Origin: Pseudomonadota bacterium
GTDB taxonomy: Bacteria; Pseudomonadota; Alphaproteobacteria; Rhodobacterales; Rhodobacteraceae
Assembly (NCBI GenBank): GCA_963205075.1
Contig: CAUJIU010000027.1
Coordinates: forward strand, 1-32,054
Direction: 5' to 3'
DNA length: 32,054 nucleotides
The notes under the pieces are model-generated. The model worked only from the letters and a program-made list of their open reading frames with translations, had not been told where the DNA came from and did no database searches. The translations under genes and the position numbers were made by a program. Of this stretch, positions 16,871-23,832 are shown in pieces (within the stretch, counting starts at the first letter, position 1; each line of letters opens with the position of its first letter).

Positions 16871-17036
16871 TTACTTCCCCCGATACCCGAGTTGCGGGTT
16901 CATCCAGCAGGGATGCAATTTCGACATTGGCCAGCAGGCCGGTGTCTTCCAGCTGGCGGGCCAATGCCGGCAATCCGTTGCGCTGCGCATAGGCCTGAAG
17001 ATCAGCCAGAACGTCGATGATCCAGTGGTGTCCCAT
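16821..17036 (-). CDS. Small 71-residue protein of unknown function upstream of luxR
   Basis: A 71-residue protein beginning MGHHWIIDVLADLQAYAQ and then NGLPALARQLEDTGLLANVEIASLL. It reads as a compact pair of amphipathic helices with a basic C-terminal tail and no signal peptide. A GAGGG ribosome site lies about five bases before its ATG. Its last 50 bases overlap the luxR coding region in another frame, so translation of the two is probably coupled. I recall similar short proteins beside luxR in other Rhodobacterales, but I know no function. A perfect CtrA box lies 22-37 bases upstream of its start. It could be a small regulator or anti-activator of the quorum-sensing pair, which is only an inference. 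Confidence 0.7.
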   Translation of the reverse strand: MGHHWIIDVLADLQAYAQRNGLPALARQLEDTGLLANVEIASLLDEPATRVSGEVIETRRFLERSGAGRRP

Positions 17037-17057
17037 CTCTACCCTCAGAAGGAAAGG

Positions 17058-17073
17058 TTAATGAAATCTTAAC
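17058..17073. promoter_or_regulatory. Perfect CtrA-binding box upstream of the small gene, luxR and luxI
   Basis: TTAA-TGAAATC-TTAAC matches the full CtrA consensus TTAA-N7-TTAAC at every defined base. Because the left arm is preceded by G and the right arm ends in C, the box reads equally well on both strands. An extra GTTAAC half-site occurs at 17097-17102. CtrA is the alphaproteobacterial response regulator for cell cycle, motility and gene transfer agents. Confidence 0.7.
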
Positions 17074-17160
17074 AACCTATGGTAGCACCGCCTCGGTTAA
17101 CAAATAAATTCGCTGCTTCGGACTCCCCAGAAATAGCGGGGGGTCGCGCGAATAGGGCAT

Positions 17161-17202
17161 TGAAAAGAAAGAACGGCCGCCGCCGGGGTGCCGGCGACGG
17201 CC
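17161..17202 (-). terminator. Rho-independent terminator of ccr
   Basis: A 12-position stem with a single mismatch (17175-17186 with 17191-17202) closes on a four-base loop. Read on the minus strand it is followed by a T-rich tract (GTTCTTTCTTTTCA). It begins 26 bases after the ccr stop codon and separates ccr from the quorum-sensing genes that read in the same direction. Confidence 0.85.
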
Positions 17203-17227
17203 AAACATGCCGAAAAAGGCGCGCGAC

Positions 17228-18514
17228 TCACGCCGGCTGGGCGTGGATCACATCTTCAAAGGTGCGCAGGCCGGTCTGCGGCGCCTGCACCAGCACCGCC
17301 ATGTTGCCGGGCTTGTGTTCGTTGCGGCGCATCTTGCCATGCGCGGCGGGGATCTGCGCCCAGCCGAGCACCTCTGACATGCAGGGATCGAGCCGGCGTT
17401 CCAGCATCAGCTTGTTGGCGGCGGCCGCCTGCTTGAGATTGGCGAAATGGCTGCCCTGCACCCGCTTCTGGTGCATCCACAGATAGCGCACGTCAAAGGT
17501 GAGGTTGTAGCCGGTGGTTCCGGCGCAGATCACCACCATGCCGCCGCGCTTGACCACGAAGACCGAGACCGGAAAGGTCGCCTCGCCCGGATGCTCGAAC
17601 ACCATGTCGACGTTGTTGCCCTTGCCGGTGATGTCCCAGATCGCCTTGCCGAACTTGCGCGCCTCGGCAAACCAGGCCTTGTATTCGGGGGTATTGACGG
17701 TGGGCATCTGGCCCCAGCAATTGAATTCCTTGCGGTTGATGACCCCCTTGGCGCCCAGATCCATGACGAACTGGCGCTTGTCCTCGTCACTGATGACCCC
17801 GATGGCATTGGCGCCGGCGGCGTTGATCAGCTGGATCGCATAGGACCCCAGCCCGCCTGAGGCGCCCCAGACCAGCACGTTGTCGCCCGGCTTGAGGATA
17901 TGCGGGCGGTGGCCGAACAGCATGCGGTAGGCGGTGGCAAGCGTCAGGGTGTAGCAGGCGCTTTCCTCCCATGTCAGGTGCCGGGGCCGGTGCATCAGCT
18001 GCTGGCTCTGCACGCAGGTGAACTGGGCGAAGGAGCCGTCCGGGGTCTCGTAGCCCCAGATGCGCTGGCTTTCGGAGAACATCGGGTCGCCGCCGTTGCA
18101 TTCCTCGTCGTCGCCATCGTCCTGGTTGCAGTGGATGACCACCTCGTCACCGACTTTCCAGCGCTTGACCTTGTCGCCCACCGCCCAGACGATGCCCGAG
18201 GCGTCGGACCCGGCGATGTGGTAATCGGCCTTGTGGATGTCAAAGGGGCTGATCGGAATGCCCAGGCCCGCCCAGATGCCGTTGTAGTTGACGCCGGCGG
18301 CCATCACCATGACCAGCACCTCGTGGCTGTCGGGGCGCGGGCAATCGACCACCTCGACCTGGAAGGCGGTTTCGGGCTCGCCATGGCGCTCGCGACGGAT
18401 GGTCCATGCATACATCTGCGCCGGCACATGCCCCAGCGGCGGGATCTGCCCGATCTCGTAGAGATCCTTCAATTCGACGGACGGGGGGGATTGGTCTGCG
18501 TGGTCAAGGGCCAT
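17228..18514 (-). CDS. ccr: Crotonyl-CoA carboxylase/reductase
   Basis: A 428-residue NADPH-dependent medium-chain dehydrogenase/reductase that reduces and carboxylates crotonyl-CoA to ethylmalonyl-CoA. This is the key step of the ethylmalonyl-CoA pathway for acetate assimilation. The sequence closely follows known Rhodobacter Ccr, with KDLYEIGQIPPLGHVPAQMY, MAAGVNYNGIWAGLG, CNQDDGDDEECNGGDPMFS, the NADPH-binding WGASGGLGSYAIQL, and VFEHPGEATFP. Two in-frame ATGs occur. The one at 18514 is preferred because GGAG lies six bases upstream and MALD is the usual beginning; the other, at 18526, would add four residues. A strong terminator follows. The pathway partners ecm and mesaconyl-CoA hydratase are also in the window. 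Confidence 0.97.
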   Translation of the reverse strand: MALDHADQSPPSVELKDLYEIGQIPPLGHVPAQMYAWTIRRERHGEPETAFQVEVVDCPRPDSHEVLVMVMAAGVNYNGIWAGLGIPISPFDIHKADYHIAGSDASGIVWAVGDKVKRWKVGDEVVIHCNQDDGDDEECNGGDPMFSESQRIWGYETPDGSFAQFTCVQSQQLMHRPRHLTWEESACYTLTLATAYRMLFGHRPHILKPGDNVLVWGASGGLGSYAIQLINAAGANAIGVISDEDKRQFVMDLGAKGVINRKEFNCWGQMPTVNTPEYKAWFAEARKFGKAIWDITGKGNNVDMVFEHPGEATFPVSVFVVKRGGMVVICAGTTGYNLTFDVRYLWMHQKRVQGSHFANLKQAAAANKLMLERRLDPCMSEVLGWAQIPAAHGKMRRNEHKPGNMAVLVQAPQTGLRTFEDVIHAQPA

Positions 18515-18600
18515 CTCGGTCTCCATCGGCGGTCCATATTGCTATGCCGCGCCGCAGAATCGGCGCGTTCACCCGAGGATTAGCCACTTAAAGGTAATAA

Positions 18601-18649
18601 TGCAATGCGGCGGAGACAAATTTTGTAATTTTATGTCCGCCGCATCGCA
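18601..18649. terminator. Long inverted repeat with AT-rich loop between ccr and the lipoprotein gene
   Basis: Arms ATGCGGCGGA (18605-18614) and TCCGCCGCAT (18636-18645) pair perfectly. After one mismatch they extend by three more pairs (TGC with GCA). The roughly 21-base interior is almost all A and T. It lies 15 bases after the lipoprotein stop codon and about 90 bases upstream of the ccr start. It could end the lipoprotein transcript, act as an operator for ccr, or both. Confidence 0.55.
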
Positions 18650-18663
18650 GAATATCCACCGTC

Positions 18664-19017
18664 TCAGCGGATGGTGTAGGTTCCGACCTGACAGACGTTG
18701 ATGTTGTTCTCGATCAGGCTGGACCCGTCCTGGAACACGATCTTGAAGTCGAAGTTGCAGTAGCCCGAGCCGTCATCGAAATTGATGTTCACCGACCGGC
18801 CGGACGGCAGCACGGAGGTGCCGAGGATGTCTTCTTCCCAGGAAGACGTGCCGACATTGGAGCCGTAGAACCGGTAGATCGTGCGCCCGGTCTGGTTGAC
18901 GATCAGAACGTTGCGGTTGGCCGCAACATAGCTGGTGCTGACCGGCGTCGTGGTCTCCACGCATCCCGAGAAGCTCAATCCAACAAGTGCCGCGCCAATA
19001 AGTGCCTTGATACCCAA
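18664..19017 (-). CDS. Small secreted lipoprotein-like protein of unknown function
   Basis: A 117-residue protein. The first 19 residues form a signal peptide ending FSGC, an atypical but acceptable lipobox, so Cys19 is probably lipid-modified. The rest reads NVLIVNQTGRTIYRFYGSN, then WEEDILGTSVLPSGRSVNI, GYCNFDFKIVF and a final INVCQVGTYTIR. Two cysteines could form a disulfide. I recall this beta-rich NQTG...EDILG...GYC pattern in many small Rhodobacteraceae exported proteins, often poorly or wrongly named. Their function is unknown. The start is TTG at 19017 with only a weak ribosome site. The gene sits between ccr and a PlsB-like gene, all on the minus strand. Confidence 0.75.
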   Translation of the reverse strand: MGIKALIGAALVGLSFSGCVETTTPVSTSYVAANRNVLIVNQTGRTIYRFYGSNVGTSSWEEDILGTSVLPSGRSVNINFDDGSGYCNFDFKIVFQDGSSLIENNINVCQVGTYTIR

Positions 19018-19120
19018 TACTCTATTCCCGTTTTCTGCGCGGGCGCCCGTCGCACCGCCTCCAAAACCCTAGGAAGCCCGCACCGAGAGCGCAACAATTT
19101 TCCGTGAGATTTCCACAGGT

Positions 19121-20470
19121 TCAGAACAGGTGCTCGATGGAGGCCGCGTAGAAGGCCAGGATATCGCGCGCCTCGGGGCCGATCTCGATCTGCGTATCGG
19201 GGCCGGAGACCAGCCGCCTCTCGCGCAGGTTGGCAAGCGCATCTGCGGTCAGGGTCGGGGCGTCGCGCCGGGGCAGTTTCACGCCGCGCGCGCCCAGGTC
19301 TTCCAGCTCGCTGCCGATCCGGTCGCGCAGGGCCTCGGCGCTGGTCAGCCCCCCCAGCAGCCCGCGCGCGACAAGCGGCACCGGCAGCACCGGCATCGCC
19401 TCGCCGATTCGCCGCATCAGTTCTGCCGCGACCGCCGCTGTCGGGTCGCCGCTGGTCGACAGCAGGAACCGCGAAAGCTCCAGCGGGCGCCCGAATCCGA
19501 CCGAGGCGGTGCCGAATGGCCGCAGCCGCAGCGTGATGCGCTGCCACAGATGCCCGAGCGTCACCCGGATCACCTGCCCCATCGGCGCCCGGAAGCGCCG
19601 GACGCCGGACTTGTCGGCGGCGATCAGAAAGCGGTCTTCCAGCACCCGGTCATAGTTCAATGCCACCGGGACAAAGATCACCTCGCGGCCATTGGGCGAC
19701 CAGTTGCTGACGATGTAACTGAGCAGGCCCAGTTTCGGCTCCGACAACCGCCCGTCGAGGCTGAGGCCACCTTCCGGGAACAACGCCTGCGTTACCCCGG
19801 CCTCGACCGCCGACTGGACGTAGCGCGCCAGCACCCGGCGATAGAGCGTGCCTTGCGAGCGGCGGCGGATGAAATAGGCCCCCATGGCCCGGATCATCGC
19901 CGAAAGCGGCCAGACCCGCGCCCATTCGCCCACCGCATAGGACAGCGCCGAGGCGCCCGAGGTCAGGTGCGTGACCAGGACATAGTCCATGTTGCTGCGG
20001 TGGTTCATCACGAACACCACCGCCGCATCCGGGTCCATGGTCGACAGCGCCTCGCGGTCGAAATCGCCCAGCCGGATGTTGTACATGGTGCGCGAGAGCC
20101 AGGCCGCCAGCCGGGTGCCAAACCCGAAATAGGCGGTGGCGGAGAATGAGGGGACGATCTCGCGCGCATAGTGGCGGGCCTTTTCGAAGGCCACGCTTTC
20201 GGGCACCCGCTCGGAGGCCGAATAGGCGGCAATCGCCTGGGCCACGTCGGGGTCATAGATCAGCCGCTCGATGGTGTCGTAGCGGCGCGCCAGCTTGAAC
20301 GGCTCGATGGGGCGGGCGAGGCGCTTGTTGAGCCGGGCGATGGCGCGCTCTGCCAGCTTGCGGAAGAACCAGCGCACGGAAGGAAACAGGAAATGCGACG
20401 CGAAGGTCACCGCAGCGAACACGATGATCAGCGTCAGCAGCCAGACCGATATTTCGACTTTCGCAAACAT
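19121..20470 (-). CDS. PlsB/PlsC-like glycerophosphate acyltransferase
   Basis: A 449-residue membrane-associated acyltransferase. A membrane helix spans residues 9-30. The acyltransferase core has the catalytic HxxxxD motif as NHRSNMDY (His157, Asp162), then a FIRRR block, FPEGGLSLDGR as substrate-binding motif III, and VIFVPVALNYDRVLEDR as motif IV. The last motif and the size favour the PlsB (glycerol-3-phosphate or dihydroxyacetone-phosphate acyltransferase) side over short PlsC enzymes. The start MFAKVEIS at 20470 is chosen because residues further upstream read as non-coding; a GTG one codon earlier is equally possible. The gene is divergent from ecm. Its role is probably phospholipid synthesis; a link to the ethylmalonyl-CoA pathway is not evident. 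Confidence 0.85.
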   Translation of the reverse strand: MFAKVEISVWLLTLIIVFAAVTFASHFLFPSVRWFFRKLAERAIARLNKRLARPIEPFKLARRYDTIERLIYDPDVAQAIAAYSASERVPESVAFEKARHYAREIVPSFSATAYFGFGTRLAAWLSRTMYNIRLGDFDREALSTMDPDAAVVFVMNHRSNMDYVLVTHLTSGASALSYAVGEWARVWPLSAMIRAMGAYFIRRRSQGTLYRRVLARYVQSAVEAGVTQALFPEGGLSLDGRLSEPKLGLLSYIVSNWSPNGREVIFVPVALNYDRVLEDRFLIAADKSGVRRFRAPMGQVIRVTLGHLWQRITLRLRPFGTASVGFGRPLELSRFLLSTSGDPTAAVAAELMRRIGEAMPVLPVPLVARGLLGGLTSAEALRDRIGSELEDLGARGVKLPRRDAPTLTADALANLRERRLVSGPDTQIEIGPEARDILAFYAASIEHLF

Positions 20471-20554
20471 CACGCGACGTTTGCAGGAAACGGTTGCCCC
20501 GTAAAGATGGCACCGGCACGCTGCGCCCGCACGAACATGCCGCAACGCAGCGAA

Positions 20555-20584
20555 TTGACAGCGCCACAAAATTTCCGCTAGATC
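20555..20584 (+). promoter_or_regulatory. Candidate ecm promoter
   Basis: A perfect TTGACA at 20555-20560 is followed after 18 bases by TAGATC at 20579-20584 (three of six matches to TATAAT). Transcription would begin near 20591, about 37 bases ahead of the ecm ATG. The 157-base divergent region also serves the acyltransferase gene. Confidence 0.45.
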
Positions 20585-20627
20585 GACCCGCACGCAAGAA
20601 TATTACCGATCCGAGTCAGGAGCCCCG

Positions 20628-22613
20628 ATGACCGAGCCGCAGCCCAGACCCGCCAAGGACCGCCCGTGGCTGTTTCGCACCTATGCCGGCCATTCGACTG
20701 CGGCGGCGTCCAACGAACTCTTTCGCAACAACCTCGCGCGCGGGCAGACCGGCCTGTCGGTGGCCTTCGACCTGCCGACCCAGACCGGCTATGACAGCGA
20801 CCATGTCCTTGCGCGCGGCGAGGTCGGCAAGGTCGGTGTGCCGGTCTGTCATCTGGGCGACATGCGGCGCCTGTTCGACCAGATCCCGCTCGACCAGATG
20901 AACACCTCGATGACGATCAACGCCACCGCGCCTTGGCTGCTGGCGCTCTATATCGCCGTGGCCGAGGAGCAGGGCGCCAATATCGCCGCGCTTCAGGGCA
21001 CGGTGCAGAACGACATCATCAAGGAATATCTCAGCCGCGGCACCTATATCTTTCCGCCCGAACCGTCGCTGCGGCTGATTACCGATGTTGCGGCCTATAC
21101 CCGGACCGAATTGCCGAAGTGGAATCCGATGAATGTCTGCTCCTATCATTTGCAGGAGGCCGGAGCCACGCCGGAAGAAGAACTGGCATTCGCGCTTGCG
21201 ACCGCAATCGCGGTGCTTGACGATCTGCGCGGCAAGGTTCCGGCAGCCGATTTCCCCGAGATGGTCGGGCGCATATCGTTTTTCGTCAATTCCGGGATCC
21301 GGTTTGTCACCGAACTTTGCAAGATGCGGGCATTTGGCGAATTGTGGGACGAGATCTGCCGCGACCGTTATGGAGTTGAGGACGAACGCTTTCGCCGGTT
21401 TCGCTACGGGGTGCAGGTCAATTCGCTGGGGCTGACCGAACAGCAGCCGGAAAACAACGTCTATCGCATCCTGCTGGAAATGCTGGCGGTTACCCTGTCC
21501 AGATCCGCCCGCGCCCGCGCCGTGCAATTGCCCGCCTGGAACGAGGCGCTGGGTTTGCCGCGCCCCTGGGACCAGCAATGGTCGCTGCGGATGCAGCAGA
21601 TCCTCGCCTATGAAACCGACCTGATGGAGTTTGATGATCTGTTTGACGGCAATCCGGCCATCGAGCGCAAGGTGGATGAACTCAAGCAGCGCGCACGGGC
21701 AGAGCTTGACCAGATCGAAAAGCAGGGCGGCGCCATCCGGGCAATCGGCTACATGAAATCGCGGCTGGTCGAGTCCAATGCCGCCCGCATCGCCGCAATC
21801 GAGTCCGGCGCCACCACCATCGTCGGCGTCAATCGCTGGCAGGAGGGCGAAGCGTCCCCGCTGACCGCTGGCGGCGGCACCATCATGCAGGCCGATCCGG
21901 ATGCGGAGCACGACCAGGTCAGGCGGCTTGCGAAATGGCGCGATGTCCGCGATTCCAAGGCCGTAGCGCTGGCGTTAGCCGATTTGCGTGCTGCGGCAGC
22001 TTCGGACGAAAACATCATGCCCGCCTCGATCGCCTGCGCCCGCTCCGGTGTCACCACCGGCGAATGGGCGGCCGAGATCCGTGCGGTCTTTGGCGAGTTC
22101 CGCGCGCCCACCGGCGTATCGCGCAACCCCTCCAACCGCACCGAGGGGCTCGATGACCTGCGGGCGCGCGTTCATGCCGTCAGCGGCAAACTCGGGCGGC
22201 CGCTGTCGCTGCTGGTGGGCAAGCCCGGCCTTGACGGGCATTCCAATGGCGCCGAACAGATCGCCACCCGCGCGCGCGATTGCGGGATGGAAATACATTA
22301 TGACGGCATCAGGCAAACTCCTGCCGAGATTGTTGCCGCAGCGAAATCAAATGGGGTGCATCTGATCGGGCTGTCGATTCTCTCGGGCTCGCATATCCCG
22401 CTATTGGCAGAAGTCATCAGCGGCCTGCGCGATAATGGGCTGGATCATATTCCCGTGATCGCGGGCGGGATCATACCCGCCGCCGATGCCGCCGAATTGG
22501 CGGCAATGGGCGTTGTCCGGATATATACTCCCAAGGATTTCGAGCTGAATGCCATTATGGCGGATCTGGTCGAGATTGCGGAAGGCACCCTGCTCGCGGA
22601 AGCGGCAAACTAA
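20628..22613 (+). CDS. ecm: Ethylmalonyl-CoA mutase, adenosylcobalamin-dependent
   Basis: A 661-residue B12 enzyme that converts (2R)-ethylmalonyl-CoA to (2S)-methylsuccinyl-CoA in the ethylmalonyl-CoA pathway. The N-terminal TIM-barrel begins with WLFRTYAGHSTAAASNELFR. It continues with VAFDLPTQTGYDSDH and NTSMTINATAPWLLALY, all characteristic of acyl-CoA mutases. The C-terminal cobalamin-binding domain carries the DxHxxG motif in GKPGLDGHSNGAEQ plus the downstream SILSGSH and AGGIIP segments. The sequence matches the Ecm (MeaA) branch rather than methylmalonyl-CoA mutase, and the single-chain size agrees. An AGGAG ribosome site lies six bases before the ATG. Together with ccr it covers consecutive parts of the pathway, although the two genes are on opposite strands and separately transcribed. 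Confidence 0.96.
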   Translation: MTEPQPRPAKDRPWLFRTYAGHSTAAASNELFRNNLARGQTGLSVAFDLPTQTGYDSDHVLARGEVGKVGVPVCHLGDMRRLFDQIPLDQMNTSMTINATAPWLLALYIAVAEEQGANIAALQGTVQNDIIKEYLSRGTYIFPPEPSLRLITDVAAYTRTELPKWNPMNVCSYHLQEAGATPEEELAFALATAIAVLDDLRGKVPAADFPEMVGRISFFVNSGIRFVTELCKMRAFGELWDEICRDRYGVEDERFRRFRYGVQVNSLGLTEQQPENNVYRILLEMLAVTLSRSARARAVQLPAWNEALGLPRPWDQQWSLRMQQILAYETDLMEFDDLFDGNPAIERKVDELKQRARAELDQIEKQGGAIRAIGYMKSRLVESNAARIAAIESGATTIVGVNRWQEGEASPLTAGGGTIMQADPDAEHDQVRRLAKWRDVRDSKAVALALADLRAAAASDENIMPASIACARSGVTTGEWAAEIRAVFGEFRAPTGVSRNPSNRTEGLDDLRARVHAVSGKLGRPLSLLVGKPGLDGHSNGAEQIATRARDCGMEIHYDGIRQTPAEIVAAAKSNGVHLIGLSILSGSHIPLLAEVISGLRDNGLDHIPVIAGGIIPAADAAELAAMGVVRIYTPKDFELNAIMADLVEIAEGTLLAEAAN

Positions 22614-22624
22614 CTTATGGGCAA

Positions 22625-22653
22625 TTGAATCGGTAATACAAAGCTGAAATAAC
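22625..22653 (+). promoter_or_regulatory. Candidate promoter of the H-NS-like gene
   Basis: TTGAAT at 22625-22630 and AATAAC at 22648-22653 are 17 bases apart, each matching four of six consensus bases. Transcription would begin near 22660, inside the palindrome described next. Confidence 0.4.
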
Positions 22654-22657
22654 CCGC

Positions 22658-22675
22658 ATATCCACTGGTGGATAT
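22658..22675. promoter_or_regulatory. Perfect 8-2-8 palindrome ahead of the H-NS-like gene
   Basis: ATATCCAC-TG-GTGGATAT is an exact inverted repeat. It ends 26 bases before the ATG and overlaps the predicted transcription start. Its two-base centre makes a stable terminator unlikely, so it reads as an operator or a short hairpin at the 5' end of the transcript. Confidence 0.55.
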
Positions 22676-22701
22676 TGCCGTGCTGCGGCCAAGGGGACCA
22701 A

Positions 22702-23043
22702 ATGAAATTCAATCTGAACTCGATGACCAAGAAACAGCTGGAGAAACTCCGCACGGATGTCGACAAGGCGCTTGAACGCCTGAAGTCAAATGACCTCAAC
22801 GCGGCGCGTCAGGCTGCCGAAAAGGCCGCCAGCGCCTTCGGCTTCTCGCTGTCGGATCTGGCCGGCGCGCCCGCCAAGCCGGCGCGCGGGCGCAAGCCGG
22901 CCGCCGCTGCGGGCAGCAAGGTGGCGCCCAAGTATCGCAACCCCGAAAATGCGGACGAGACCTGGACCGGCCGTGGCCGGCCGCCGCGCTGGGTGCTGGA
23001 TGCCGAGGCGGCGGGCAAGTCGCGCGCAGAACTGCTGATCTGA
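22702..23043 (+). CDS. H-NS-family (HvrA/Spb-type) DNA-binding protein
   Basis: A 113-residue nucleoid-associated regulator. The first roughly 45 residues form a charged coiled-coil oligomerisation segment (MTKKQLEKLRTDVDKALERL). An alanine/lysine-rich linker follows. The C-terminal DNA-binding motif YRNPENADETWTGRGRPPRWV sits at 78-98, containing the GRGRPP core of H-NS. Size and sequence match HvrA of Rhodobacter capsulatus and Spb of R. sphaeroides, which control photosynthesis genes; the targets here are unknown. The ATG at 22702 has an AAGGGG ribosome site, and the nine upstream in-frame residues are not family-like. A hairpin follows the gene. Confidence 0.93.
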   Translation: MKFNLNSMTKKQLEKLRTDVDKALERLKSNDLNAARQAAEKAASAFGFSLSDLAGAPAKPARGRKPAAAAGSKVAPKYRNPENADETWTGRGRPPRWVLDAEAAGKSRAELLI

Positions 23044-23058
23044 CCCCTGCAAGTCACT

Positions 23059-23084
23059 CGCGCCCCCTTGGTTTCGGGGGCGCG
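23059..23084 (+). terminator. Hairpin after the H-NS-like gene
   Basis: CGCGCCCCC (23059-23067) pairs perfectly with GGGGGCGCG (23076-23084) across an eight-base TTGGTTTC loop. It begins 15 bases after the stop codon. The stem is strong but no T run follows, so termination may be incomplete or Rho-assisted. Confidence 0.6.
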
Positions 23085-23121
23085 GGGCGCTAGCCTGCCT
23101 TGATTTGCAAGGGAGGATCGG

Positions 23122-23826
23122 ATGACCGTTCATATCGGCGCCAAGGCTGGCGAGATTGCTGAGACCGTTTTGATGCCGGGCGACCCGCTCAGGGCCGAAT
23201 GGGCAGCGCAGACATTTCTGACCGATGCGGTCCGCGTCCACAAGGTGCGCGGCATGTATGGCTTCACCGGAACCTGGAAGGGCCACCGCGTCTCGATCCA
23301 GGGGTCTGGCATGGGCATGCCCTCGCTGTCGATCTATGCCAATGAGCTGATCCGGGATTTCGGGGTTCAGACGCTGATCCGCATCGGCTCGTGCGGCGGA
23401 ATGCAGCCGCAGGTCAAGGTGCGCGACGTGATCCTTGCCATGACCGCCTCGACCCTGTCGACGCCCTCACGCGGCATCTTCAAGGACCTCAACTTCGCGC
23501 CCTGCGCCGATTACGGCCTCCTCAGTGCCGCCCATGCCGCCGCGGTGGCGCGCAAGGTGCCGGTGCATGTCGGCGGCATCTATTCCTCTGACGTGTTCTA
23601 TGACGAGCGCCCCGACCTGAACGAACAGATGACCCGCCACGGCATCCTCGGGGTCGAGATGGAGGCGGCCGAGCTTTACAACCTCGCCGCGCGTCATGGC
23701 CGGCGCGCGCTGGCGGTGCTGACCGTCAGCGACCACCTGCAGACCGGCGAGGCGCTGCCCGCCGAGGACCGCGAGCGCAGCTTTGGCGACATGGTCCATA
23801 TCGCGCTTGAGGCCGCTTTCGCCTGA
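23122..23826 (+). CDS. deoD: Purine nucleoside phosphorylase, hexameric DeoD type
   Basis: A 234-residue enzyme of the NP-I family that cleaves purine ribo- and deoxyribonucleosides with phosphate. It carries the phosphate-binding [10 protein letters not shown], the RIGSCGGMQ segment, [13 protein letters not shown] for ribose contacts, and [10 protein letters not shown] with the catalytic Asp near the purine ring. The size matches E. coli DeoD, which accepts adenosine as well as inosine and guanosine. A GGGAGG ribosome site supports the ATG. It is separated from the H-NS-like gene by a strong hairpin and is not linked to the transporter operon that contains the other phosphorylase. Confidence 0.95.
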   Translation: MTVHIGAKAGEIAETVLMPGDPLRAEWAAQTFLTDAVRVHKVRGMYGFTGTWKGHRVSIQGSGMGMPSLSIYANELIRDFGVQTLIRIGSCGGMQPQVKVRDVILAMTASTLSTPSRGIFKDLNFAPCADYGLLSAAHAAAVARKVPVHVGGIYSSDVFYDERPDLNEQMTRHGILGVEMEAAELYNLAARHGRRALAVLTVSDHLQTGEALPAEDRERSFGDMVHIALEAAFA

Positions 23827-23832
23827 CCCGGT

